Assembly (NCBI GenBank): GCA_905194315.1
Contig: CAJJRX010000019.1
Location: forward strand, 1 to 43,102
Length of the DNA stretch: 43,102 bases
DNA from: an uncultured Sutterella sp.
Lineage (GTDB): Bacteria > Pseudomonadota > Gammaproteobacteria > Burkholderiales > Burkholderiaceae_F
Direction of reading: 5' to 3'
Position 1 is the stretch's first letter. Every line of letters starts with the position of its first letter. Positions 23,378-30,667 of the stretch are shown piece after piece. Both the position numbers and the translations under genes were made by a program. Under the pieces are notes generated by a model. That model had not been told where the DNA came from, searched no databases, and saw only the letters and a list, made by a program, of their open reading frames with translations.

Positions 23378-24181
23378 TTACTTTTGTGCTTTTACAGGAA
23401 CAACACCCGCCTTGACCTTGAGCTGGTCAACTTGGGAAGACAGAGCATAGTCAAGGAACTTCTGGGCATCAGCGCTCAGCTGAGCACCCTTTTTCGTGAC
23501 CATCAGGAAGGAGCGCTGGAGCTTGTAGCTGCCGTCCTGCACCGTGGCTTCAGAGGCCTCAACACCGCCCACTTTGATCGCTTTGACCTTTTTGCTCAGC
23601 GAGGAAAGCGAGGCGTAGCCGATTGCATTGACGTTCGTGGACACCGTGGTGAGCACGTCACCCGTGCTGGTGAGCTCCTGACGGTACTTGGCCTTGCCGC
23701 TCGTTTTGGTGACCGATTCAAAACCGTCACGCGTACCGGAGCCGGCTTCACGGCCGATCAGAACGATGGGCTTGTCGTCACCGCCCACATCCTTCCAGTT
23801 TTCAATTTCCCCGCGGTAGATTCTGGCAATCTGCTCAAGCGTGAGATCACTGATCTTGTTTTTCTTGTTGACAACCATGACGATACCGTCATAGGCAACC
23901 ACGTGACCCTGAAGCTTTTCAGCTTCAGCACTCTTGAGATTACGGGAGGAGAGGCCGATATCCGCGCGACCTTCAGTGGCTGCCGAAATGCCGGAGCCGG
24001 ACCCCGTGGGGTTGTAGGTCACGGTAATATCAGGATTGGCCTGGTGGAAGGATTCGGCGAGAATGCCGACAACCTTCTCCATCGAGGTTGAACCGTCCGT
24101 CGTCACCTGTCCGGCCCAGGCGGCACTGCAGAAAAAAACGCCGGCGAGAGCCAACTGTTTAACGATCGTTGAACCTTTCAT
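23378..24181 (-). CDS. pstS: Periplasmic phosphate-binding protein
   Basis: A 267-residue PBP-like protein with a Sec signal (about residues 1-23, SAAWAG). The phosphate-binding loops are visible as TDGSTSMEKV near residue 29, PTGSGSGISA near residue 57 and REAGSGTRDGFE near residue 146. It is shorter than E. coli PstS and resembles the compact form. AGGAGG precedes the ATG by five bases, the strongest ribosome site in the operon. It is first in pstSCAB-phoUBR. Confidence 0.95.
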   Translation of the reverse strand: MKGSTIVKQLALAGVFFCSAAWAGQVTTDGSTSMEKVVGILAESFHQANPDITVTYNPTGSGSGISAATEGRADIGLSSRNLKSAEAEKLQGHVVAYDGIVMVVNKKNKISDLTLEQIARIYRGEIENWKDVGGDDKPIVLIGREAGSGTRDGFESVTKTSGKAKYRQELTSTGDVLTTVSTNVNAIGYASLSSLSKKVKAIKVGGVEASEATVQDGSYKLQRSFLMVTKKGAQLSADAQKFLDYALSSQVDQLKVKAGVVPVKAQK

Positions 24182-24256
24182 AAGTCCTCCTAAAATAGGT
24201 TCGTTTCAAGTTGAATCCCATGGTAAGAGGCTGATGTAACGTTCCTGCTTTCGGAT

Positions 24257-24273
24257 TGTTAAATCGAGGTTAA
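24257..24273 (-). promoter_or_regulatory. Pho box upstream of pstS
   Basis: On the minus strand TTAACC (24273-24268), five bases, then TTAACA (24262-24257) form an 11-bp direct repeat, the spacing bound by PhoB/PhoP dimers. TTACAT lies 17 bases further downstream and could be the -10 box. The 145-base gap 24182-24326 holds no gene. Confidence 0.65.
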
Positions 24274-24326
24274 ATTTTTCAGTTCTGCCGGCGGCCTTTG
24301 ATTTTTCTCAAGTTTATGTGCAATAC

Positions 24327-25814
24327 CTAGCGTCTGGAGAGTGTCTCGCACACCTGAGCAACCTTCAAAAGCGCTCCTCGGATCTCCTCCTCGGTAAACG
24401 TCCCGAACCCGATACTCAGGCCGTTGACGAGTGAAGAATCGCGCCAGTACTGGCTCAGCGCCCGCACAATCACCCCTTTTTTCTGCACGGCGGCACAGAC
24501 CTCACGGTCGCTGTACTGCGGCCGGAGCAGGAATGCCAGATGCGGTCCCACACGGGTTTTGGCGAACACCCCGTATTCTCCGAGAAGTTCAGTGCCGGTG
24601 CGGATCGTGAACTCGTAGCGGTCAATAAACTGACGGTGTAGTTTGCGCGAATAGCTGAGCGAACCCTCGGACTCAAAAAACTTCGCCAGCAGCGCCTGTG
24701 TGCTCTCGCTTGCACTGCGGTCGGTGAGGAGTTTGGCGCCGATAAACGCCTTCTCGAACCCTTTGGGCACCAGCATATAGGCAAGTTTGATCCCGGGAGA
24801 GAACTGCAGAGAAAAGCTCTCCAGGTAGATGACGCACTGCTCTGCACCGGGCAGTGCGCGCAAGGGCGGGATGGCTGTACCGTTCAGCCACATCAGGTTA
24901 TCCGTGTCATCCTCAATAATCCAGCCGTTTTTCTCCAGTGCCCAGTCAAGCAGCTCCCTGCGTCGGCTCTCGGGCATCGTCACACTCATTGGCGTCTGAC
25001 TCGCGGGGGTTACCAGAACACCTTTTGCTCCGGGCGCCTTTTTCATCGCCAGACGTACGGAAAAGCCGTGCTCATCCACCGGCACCCCCACCGTTCGCAG
25101 CCCGTTGTAGTTAAAGGTCTTGGCAAACAGATCGAGCGTCGGATCCTCAAGCCAGATCTCATCATGCGGCTCAAAAAGAAGCTGTGCGACGAGATTGACA
25201 CTCTGAAGGGTTCCGTTAGTGATGATGACCTGACCGGGCTCACACAGAATGCCGCGCATCTGCCGCAGCCGCCGGCATATCACCTCGCGCAGCGCCGGCA
25301 GTCCGGCCGGATCACTGTAGTAGTGGTAGGCACGCGGTGTTCTTGCCAGATGACTCGCAAGCCGCAGAAACTCTTTCTCCAGAATTGACCCCATATTGGG
25401 TGAGTAAATAGCCAGCGGCCGGTCCGCGAGATGCTGCACCTGATGATTGGTGAACGCGGTCTCGGCGAGCCGGAATTTCGGATTCTTCACATCGGCTGCA
25501 CGCACTGCCCGTGTCTGAGGAACATGCAGAACATCCGGCGGCAGAAAGCTCTCGACACGCTGGACAATATGTCGCGCCCCGCGTCGGGTGGCAAGAAACC
25601 CCTCTTCGAGCAGGATGTCATAGGCTTTTTTCACCGTGTCAAGCGAACAGCCGAGCTGCCCGGCCAGTTTGCGAAGACTCGGAAGCCCGTCTCCCGCCTG
25701 CGCCTTCCCCCGGAGGATAAGCGTGCGGATGTGGTCGGCAAGCTGCCAGTACATCGGTCTCGAATGCATCGGGTTAAGACTGAAATTGATGGCAATTTCG
25801 GTATGTTTCGGCAT
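24327..25814 (-). CDS. MocR/GntR-type transcription regulator with degenerate aminotransferase domain
   Basis: A 495-residue fusion of an N-terminal GntR winged helix (about residues 18-88, LPSLRKLAGQLGCSLDTVKKAY) and a fold-type I aminotransferase domain (about 130-490). MocR regulators normally bind PLP through a lysine in a TFSK motif. Here the equivalent segment is SFSLQFSPG, with Leu at position 336. The EDDYD and TPSHQ motifs have also changed (EDDTD 301-305, T304; TPASQ 269-273, S272). PLP is therefore probably not bound covalently, and the domain may sense another ligand. It is transcribed divergently from the NrfA-like cytochrome and is the likely regulator of it; the gap holds repeats suited to a MocR dimer. 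Confidence 0.9.
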   Translation of the reverse strand: MPKHTEIAINFSLNPMHSRPMYWQLADHIRTLILRGKAQAGDGLPSLRKLAGQLGCSLDTVKKAYDILLEEGFLATRRGARHIVQRVESFLPPDVLHVPQTRAVRAADVKNPKFRLAETAFTNHQVQHLADRPLAIYSPNMGSILEKEFLRLASHLARTPRAYHYYSDPAGLPALREVICRRLRQMRGILCEPGQVIITNGTLQSVNLVAQLLFEPHDEIWLEDPTLDLFAKTFNYNGLRTVGVPVDEHGFSVRLAMKKAPGAKGVLVTPASQTPMSVTMPESRRRELLDWALEKNGWIIEDDTDNLMWLNGTAIPPLRALPGAEQCVIYLESFSLQFSPGIKLAYMLVPKGFEKAFIGAKLLTDRSASESTQALLAKFFESEGSLSYSRKLHRQFIDRYEFTIRTGTELLGEYGVFAKTRVGPHLAFLLRPQYSDREVCAAVQKKGVIVRALSQYWRDSSLVNGLSIGFGTFTEEEIRGALLKVAQVCETLSRR

Positions 25815-25820
25815 AGCAGG

Positions 25821-25881
25821 ACTGTATGGGCGTGTTTGAAGAAAACTGTATGGGTTCTTAATTTATAAGAACAGTATACTT
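25821..25881. promoter_or_regulatory. Operator/promoter region between MocR regulator and NrfA-like gene
   Basis: ACTGTATGGG occurs twice in direct orientation (25821-25830, 25845-25854), 24 bp apart. GTTCTTA-ATTTA-TAAGAAC (25854-25872) is a perfect inverted repeat. TATACT (25876-25881) is a good -10 box for the rightward gene. Direct plus inverted repeats in an intergenic region are typical of MocR operators. Confidence 0.55.
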
Positions 25882-26026
25882 TGCTCCCGTGAAGAACGGT
25901 ACCCCAAAAAACCTCCTCTGACAGCCTGTCTGCCGGGGGAGGTTCGTTTGTTCCTGTCAGTTGCAAACGGCCGTTTTTCAGGTTTCCGCGGCCCCTTTTT
26001 CGCGGATAAACTCAGGAGACAAAAAA

Positions 26027-27520
26027 ATGTGGTTACGCACAACTGCTTTATCCCTTTCTCTGGCAGTTCTTGGTCTTGGCCTCGCCGGCAATGCCGCCGC
26101 TGAGGACAAGGTGGATCAGGATGCCAGTCTGAAGGCCATCAACAGTGCCAATTTCAAAGCCTTAGGGCCCTACTACGACATGTGGATGGGTTCCAAGAAG
26201 GACTCGAAGTTTGAGGACATGACGGCCACCCACCCGGGCTTTGCCATTCTGCAGGCCGACAGCGAAAGCTCCACGGGCTCGAGCCTGAACGGCCTTCGCG
26301 GTCACTACTATGCCTGGCTTGACTTCGCCGCCAGCGCCCGCACGGGCGAAATCGGCTCGCGCTGCCTGCTGTGCCACAGCTCCGGCGCTCCCGCCATTAT
26401 CGAACGCGACGGCGAACTCGCTCTTCTCTCCAAGACCTGGAAGGACTACGCCAAGGAAGGCGCCAACACCATCGGCTGCTCGAACTGCCACGACACGAAG
26501 ACTTTTGCGCTGCGCGTCGCTCCCAAGTGGCTTGACAAGGAACTGACGAAGGCCGGTCTGCCGACTTTTGCCGAATCCTCCAAGACTCAGCAGAAGCGCC
26601 TGGTCTGCGCCCAGTGCCACTATGAAGACTACCGCACGCACCAGACCTGGAAGGACAAGGACGGCAAGGAAATGACCGCCGATCTGTCGACCACGCCCTG
26701 GAAGTACGGCTTTACGCTTGAAGCCATGGAACGCTTCTACAACGATGGCAAGAATTTCAGCGACGGCAAGCCCTTCGTTGATATCGTCAACCCCATCTCC
26801 AAGACGCCGCTCATCTGGGCTGAACACCCGGACTTCGAACTGTTCTCTGTCGGCGTGCACGGCAAGAACGGTCTCGCCTGTACCGACTGCCACATGGGCA
26901 AGGACAAGAAGACCGGTGTGACCAACCATATGGTCGGCAACCCGCTTGAAAACTTCGAAAACACCTGCGCCCGCTGCCACGACAAACCCAAGCAGTTCTA
27001 CGTTGATCTGCTCGGCGAACGCAAGGCCAAGGCAAGAAAACTGCGTGATGAAGCCATCCAGAACGTCGCCAAGGCTCACCTTGACGCCGGTGCCGCCTGG
27101 AAGGCCGGTGCCAGCGAAAAGGAAATGGCCCCGGTTCTCGCTGACATCCGCAGCGCCTACTTCAAGCTCAACAGCGTGATTCGTGCCGCCTGGTTCCATT
27201 CCACTGAAGAAACCTTCAACGGTCTGGCTGACGCTCTGTACAAGTCTGAACGCGCCCGCCGCACCAGCCTCGACATCCTTACCAAGCACGGTGTGAAGAA
27301 CTATGTCACGCCCAGCATCAAGACCAAGGATGAGGCCGAAGCCCTCGTCGGTGTGAAGAACCGTCACGGTAACATCGCTCAGCAGTGCAAAGACTATGAA
27401 AAGGAAGTGCCGCAGATTATCGAAGCCGCCCGCAAGGCCGGTCTGTTCGATGAAAACAGCGCATGGAATGATCATGTCGACAGCTGGGTGAAGACCTATT
27501 GCCCGAAGCCCCAGAAATAA
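26027..27520 (+). CDS. NrfA-like pentahaem cytochrome c with altered active site
   Basis: A 497-residue secreted cytochrome with signal peptide to about residue 25 (GNAAAE). Five haem motifs occur in NrfA order: CLLCH (113-117), CSNCH (151-155), CAQCH (194-198), CTDCH (285-289) and CARCH (314-318). Family landmarks are RGHYYA (R91, the catalytic arginine position), WKYGFTLEAMERFYND, EHPDFEL with H267 (catalytic histidine) and VGVHG. Unlike canonical nitrite reductase, haem 1 has CXXCH, not CXXCK. The tyrosine after the third haem motif is Asp (D201), and the K-x-Q before the histidine is W-x-E. It may reduce nitrite poorly or act on another substrate. There is no nrfH or nrfB beside it. CAGGAGA precedes ATG 26027. 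Confidence 0.85.
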   Translation: MWLRTTALSLSLAVLGLGLAGNAAAEDKVDQDASLKAINSANFKALGPYYDMWMGSKKDSKFEDMTATHPGFAILQADSESSTGSSLNGLRGHYYAWLDFAASARTGEIGSRCLLCHSSGAPAIIERDGELALLSKTWKDYAKEGANTIGCSNCHDTKTFALRVAPKWLDKELTKAGLPTFAESSKTQQKRLVCAQCHYEDYRTHQTWKDKDGKEMTADLSTTPWKYGFTLEAMERFYNDGKNFSDGKPFVDIVNPISKTPLIWAEHPDFELFSVGVHGKNGLACTDCHMGKDKKTGVTNHMVGNPLENFENTCARCHDKPKQFYVDLLGERKAKARKLRDEAIQNVAKAHLDAGAAWKAGASEKEMAPVLADIRSAYFKLNSVIRAAWFHSTEETFNGLADALYKSERARRTSLDILTKHGVKNYVTPSIKTKDEAEALVGVKNRHGNIAQQCKDYEKEVPQIIEAARKAGLFDENSAWNDHVDSWVKTYCPKPQK

Positions 27521-27542
27521 GCGCGGGTGATTGAACCATCAG

Positions 27543-27578
27543 GGAGGCCCGTTACGGGCCTCCTTTGGTATTCTTTTG
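27543..27578 (+). terminator. Terminator of the NrfA-like gene
   Basis: GGAGGCCCG (27543-27551) and CGGGCCTCC (27555-27563) form a perfect 9-bp stem with a TTA loop, followed by a T-rich stretch. Confidence 0.8.
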
Positions 27579-27604
27579 TTTGTGATGTCTTTTAGGAGAA
27601 CAGC

Positions 27605-28150
27605 ATGTCAGAGATCAAGAGTACAGAACGCCCCCTGCGCCGTCAGGACCGGCTTTTAACACCTGAAGAGACCCGATTCGCGGCCAGACATGCCTCGTTT
27701 GCCATCGTCTCGAGCACCGATGCAAGCGGCACTCCGTACGGCATTCCGCTCAGCATGATCTATTCCGAAGCTGACGGCAAACTGTACTGCCACAATGCGG
27801 AAACCCCTGAAGGGCGTCTTTATCAGAATCTCAAGCAGAATCCGAAAGTTTCCGTCTGCATGATTCTCTATGCAAAACCTGCTGTGGATGAGGTTCCGCA
27901 GGAGTTTACCGTGAATTTTGTGAGCGTTGTCGCGGCCGGTGAACTTCTTGAGGTCACCGATGAGGCTGAGCGCCAGCGCATCATGGCGCTGATCAGCGAG
28001 CACTATCTGCCCGGCGTCACACCTGAACAGATCCGGGATTATTACAAGGCCTTCGGTCCTGAGGTTCGTGTCTGGGAAATGAAAGTTGAATCCATGACCG
28101 GCAAGGCCAGACGCAAAGAAAAATTCTTTGACCGCTTCCGCAAGGAGTAA
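27605..28150 (+). CDS. PNPOx-fold flavin-binding family protein
   Basis: A 181-residue cytoplasmic protein of the pyridoxamine 5'-phosphate oxidase-like split-barrel superfamily, near the NimA/Pyridox_ox_2 group. Typical elements are the N-terminal strand FAIVSSTDASGTPYGIPLSM, then GKLYCHNAETPEGRLYQNLKQNPKVSVCM, and VRVWEMKVESMTGKARRK near the C-terminus. Members bind FMN, F420 or haem and reduce varied small molecules; some confer nitroimidazole tolerance. The precise substrate cannot be read from sequence. AGGAGA precedes the ATG. It is a single-gene unit between two terminators. Confidence 0.8.
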   Translation: MSEIKSTERPLRRQDRLLTPEETRFAARHASFAIVSSTDASGTPYGIPLSMIYSEADGKLYCHNAETPEGRLYQNLKQNPKVSVCMILYAKPAVDEVPQEFTVNFVSVVAAGELLEVTDEAERQRIMALISEHYLPGVTPEQIRDYYKAFGPEVRVWEMKVESMTGKARRKEKFFDRFRKE

Positions 28151-28182
28151 CGCACTCCGGGCGTCAGAGACACGAAAAAAAG

Positions 28183-28232
28183 AACGGACTGCAGCGCACA
28201 AATTGAAGTGCCCGTCAGTCCGTTTTGTTTTT
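28183..28232. terminator. Bidirectional terminator
   Basis: AACGGACTG (28183-28191) and CAGTCCGTT (28216-28224) form a stem, with an A run on its left (28175-28183) and a T run on its right. It serves the convergent genes ending at 28150 (+) and 28250 (-). Confidence 0.85.
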
Positions 28233-28249
28233 TGCGCAATGCACCGCGC

Positions 28250-28864
28250 TCAGTAGAGCTGATACCGGCGGCGCGGCCGCTGCAGATAAAAAATGATCAG
28301 TGCACTGAGCGCACCGAGCGTATCAGCGAGCATATCCTTCTGCGCATCCCAGATATCCCCCTGAGAGCCTAGGAATGCCACGCCGGCATCACCACCCTCG
28401 ATAACCGCATACTGCCACTCGATAATTTCATAGCCCGCGGCAATACTCATGATGGAGAACAGGCCGAAAAGACCGGCCACAATCACATTACCCCAGTGCT
28501 TGCGTACGATGATTTCTGCAATCGGATAACTGTACAAACCGATCATGAAGTGCGCGACCCGGTCAAAATGATTCCGTCCGTCACCCAGCCAGCTCGAGAG
28601 CAGCTCACTGCCCCAGTCAAACGGCACTCTTTCAAAACTGTAATGCGCGCCGATCGTGTGCATGATCAGCCAGAAGCTCATCAGCACATAGGCCGTGCGG
28701 CTCAGACGGAATTTCATCATCGAAATGAGCCAGATCAGAAACACACCGATCACAGGGGTGATTTCCGCAATCCAGACATCACGCGAGAACGGTCCTATAC
28801 CTGACCAGACAATCAGCGCCGCAATAATGAGCGCCAGAATAGAAACAAACCTGCTGGAATCCAT
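28250..28864 (-). CDS. DUF2238/YjdF-like inner-membrane protein
   Basis: A 204-residue protein with about six hydrophobic segments. The middle region (GAHYSFERVPFDW, RNHFDRVAHFMIGLYSYPIAEI) and the later AGYEIIEWQYAV and QGDIWDAQKDMLADTLGA segments carry the conserved His, Asp and Glu residues of the DUF2238 (YjdF) family, whose function is not known to me. The charged residues face predicted helix ends, as in membrane enzymes or transporters, but no activity is claimed. GAGGAAA precedes the ATG. Confidence 0.82.
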   Translation of the reverse strand: MDSSRFVSILALIIAALIVWSGIGPFSRDVWIAEITPVIGVFLIWLISMMKFRLSRTAYVLMSFWLIMHTIGAHYSFERVPFDWGSELLSSWLGDGRNHFDRVAHFMIGLYSYPIAEIIVRKHWGNVIVAGLFGLFSIMSIAAGYEIIEWQYAVIEGGDAGVAFLGSQGDIWDAQKDMLADTLGALSALIIFYLQRPRRRYQLY

Positions 28865-28986
28865 AGGATTTCCTCAATCTCCGTGCGGGAGAAGCCCCGC
28901 CGTAAAATGTCGCTTTGTCTCCATTGTAACGGCTGACCACCACTTGAGAAATGTTTTTTTCTGGTTTGCGCCGTCGGCCTGACGGC

Positions 28987-29027
28987 AAAAAAATGAAGAC
29001 CGGCGCTCGCAGCGGAGCCACCGGTCT
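28987..29027 (-). terminator. Terminator of the Dps-like gene
   Basis: On the minus strand AGACCGG and CCGGTCT (29027-29021/29003-28997) with an inner GGCTC/GAGC stem are followed by TCATTTTTTT (A run 28987-28993 on the plus strand). Confidence 0.85.
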
Positions 29028-29079
29028 GATTAAAGGCCACCACAAACCTGAAGTGCAGACGGTTTAAGGTGTTTTCCTG

Positions 29080-29565
29080 TTATCTGGAGCAGCCGCAGGA
29101 TGTTTCCGCTGCGCCCGCTTCAGCGTTTTTCTTCATCGCACGCAGGAACCAGAGCTGTTTGTCAAAGCCCTTGACATAGTCCTCAAACATGCTCTGAACC
29201 GCAAAGTCATCCTTGGCGGCAGCGTCGTTACGGATCTCAAGCGCCAGTTCACGCATCGCCTTCATGTCCTCTTCGACCAGCGCCAGCACCTCACAGCAGG
29301 TGTACACACGGGCGGGCGCCTCTTCGAGCGTCGCCACTTCAAGGTATTCACGCATCGTCGAGAGCGGGAACTGCTCGCGCATCTTCAAGAGTTCAGCAAC
29401 AGCGTCATAGGCCTCAAACGCCTCATCGTAAAGACGTTCAGTGTATTCATGCAGCGACACGAACAGACGGCCGGTCACGTTCCAGTGCAGAGAGTGCAGC
29501 TTCACCGTCCAGACGGAAAGGTTGGCCAGATAGGTGTTGATTCTTTTATCGCAGGCACAAGTCAT
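29080..29565 (-). CDS. Dps-family ferritin-like protein
   Basis: A 161-residue four-helix protein of the Dps group, which stores iron, uses hydrogen peroxide to oxidise it, and can shield DNA. The family signature is clear: KLHSLHWNVTGRLFVSLHEYTERLYDEAFEAYDAVAE, covering the inter-subunit ferroxidase ligands (two His, Asp, Glu). Both ends are cysteine-rich (MTCACDK at the N-terminus, TSCGCSR at the C-terminus), which is not typical of Dps and could bind metal or form disulphides. GGAGATGAGAT precedes the ATG. Its promoter region shares a 215-base gap with the divergent beta-helix gene. Confidence 0.88.
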   Translation of the reverse strand: MTCACDKRINTYLANLSVWTVKLHSLHWNVTGRLFVSLHEYTERLYDEAFEAYDAVAELLKMREQFPLSTMREYLEVATLEEAPARVYTCCEVLALVEEDMKAMRELALEIRNDAAAKDDFAVQSMFEDYVKGFDKQLWFLRAMKKNAEAGAAETSCGCSR

Positions 29566-29617
29566 ATCTCATCTCCTTTGCTTCTTGCATTAATAAACTC
29601 TATCGTTTGTTTGCATT

Positions 29618-29637
29618 TGATAGTTGATAATCTATCA
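29618..29637. promoter_or_regulatory. Inverted repeat upstream of the Dps-like gene
   Basis: TGATAG (29618-29623) and CTATCA (29632-29637) with an 8-base gap lie 53 bases before the Dps start. ATAG...CTAT resembles an OxyR half-site pair but the gap is one base longer than the consensus. A peroxide or iron regulator is possible. Confidence 0.4.
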
Positions 29638-29780
29638 CATCACGGAAGGTTATGCAAAATTTTTTATTGATAATTTGTAATTGATTGTGTTTTCCTATTT
29701 TGTTTGTCATCCGGACGCCTATCCTGGTGCGCGGCGATATAGCTATCAGCACTGTTTTATTTTTCTGCTCTGAATTTCCG

Positions 29781-30407
29781 ATGAACTGCATTCTTGAAAC
29801 CTATGTCCCTTCCCTTGCCAACCTTCCCGTCGGCAGTCTGCAGCCCTGGGAGGTTACCTCCGGGCTTGAGCAGCTGATCTCGGAATGGATCACCCGGCTC
29901 GGAGAGGAGTACACGGTTACCGACGGCGTGGCGGTTCACCGGGATGCTGTCATCGCTCCGAATACCACGATCAGAGCGCCTGCCATCATCGGTCCCGGGT
30001 GTCACATCGGCGCAAACGCCTTTCTGCGTAACGGCGTTTACCTCGCCAGCGGTGTTCATATCGGCATCGGCTGCGAGATTAAAAGCAGCATCCTCCTTGA
30101 ACACAGCGCCATCGCGCACTTCAATTACGTCGGCGACAGCATCGTCGGGCGCAGTGTGAATCTGGAGGCCGGTGCCGTGGTGGCCAACCATTTCAACGAA
30201 CGTGAGGACAAAGTGATCCATGTGCACTTTGAAGGAAAACGCTGCTCGACCGGCGTGGAGAAATTCGGTGCGGTGATTGGTGACGAAACGAAAATCGGCG
30301 CCAACGCTGTTCTGTGTCCCGGCACTCTCCTGCCGCCAGGTTCCATCGTGAAACGGCTCTCACTTGTCGAGCAGGACAAAAGCTTCGATCCGCCTGCTGT
30401 AGAGTAG
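29781..30407 (+). CDS. Left-handed beta-helix (hexapeptide-repeat) transferase-like protein
   Basis: A 208-residue protein with hexapeptide repeats from about residue 55: VHRDAVIAPNTTIRAPAIIGPGCHIGANAFLRNGVYLASGVHIGIGCEIKSS and later NLEAGAVVANHF, VIGDETKIGANAVLCPGTLLPPGSIV. This is the LbH fold of acyl- and nucleotidyl-transferases such as LpxA and the C-terminal acetyltransferase half of GlmU. HFNYVGDSIVGRSVNLEAGAVVAN closely parallels the GlmU acetyltransferase motif, so a sugar or nucleotide-sugar acyltransferase is possible. No uridylyltransferase domain is present. Start 29781 is chosen because upstream in-frame residues are hydrophobic and unlike the family; its ribosome site is weak. 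Confidence 0.75.
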   Translation: MNCILETYVPSLANLPVGSLQPWEVTSGLEQLISEWITRLGEEYTVTDGVAVHRDAVIAPNTTIRAPAIIGPGCHIGANAFLRNGVYLASGVHIGIGCEIKSSILLEHSAIAHFNYVGDSIVGRSVNLEAGAVVANHFNEREDKVIHVHFEGKRCSTGVEKFGAVIGDETKIGANAVLCPGTLLPPGSIVKRLSLVEQDKSFDPPAVE

Positions 30408-30667
30408 ATCCGGGCCAATTTACTATCTTTCTGTCTGAGACCGGACATCGTCAAACGAACTAGTCGCACATCTCCCGTACGGGCTGCCCTGTCCCTCTCC
30501 AATGAATCCTCCGCCCCCTAATGTGGGGGCTAGGCCTGCCGGGCCACTCCACCTAAAATACTCGACCGTCCGGAAGGGTAAACCACACCTTCTGCTCCTA
30601 CTACCAAATAAATTGACAGCGCCGGTACCTAAGCCTTACGGCGCTCATCAGTCAGGACAACAAACTC
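30408..30667 (+). promoter_or_regulatory. Structured, gene-free region upstream of napA
   Basis: The 260-base gap contains stem-loops GCCCCC/GGGGGC (30513-30518/30525-30530), GGCC/GGCC near 30533-30545 and GAAGG/CCTTC near 30574-30592. TTGACA (30613-30618) with TTACGG 17 bases on may be the promoter, and AGCGCCG/CGGCGCT (30618-30624/30639-30645) forms an inverted repeat across its spacer, suggesting an operator. No known riboswitch class is recognised. Confidence 0.4.

Noticed and set aside
26027..27520. Naming the pentahaem cytochrome nrfA outright
   Set aside because: The architecture fits, but the haem 1 lysine, the catalytic tyrosine and the calcium-site residues differ, so nitrite reductase activity cannot be assumed.
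29618..29637. OxyR site before the Dps-like gene
   Set aside because: The ATAG/CTAT half-sites are one base too far apart and a second pair is not evident; kept only as a generic inverted repeat.
30408..30667. Molybdenum-cofactor riboswitch upstream of napA
   Set aside because: The position is attractive, but I could not match the conserved motifs of that class.
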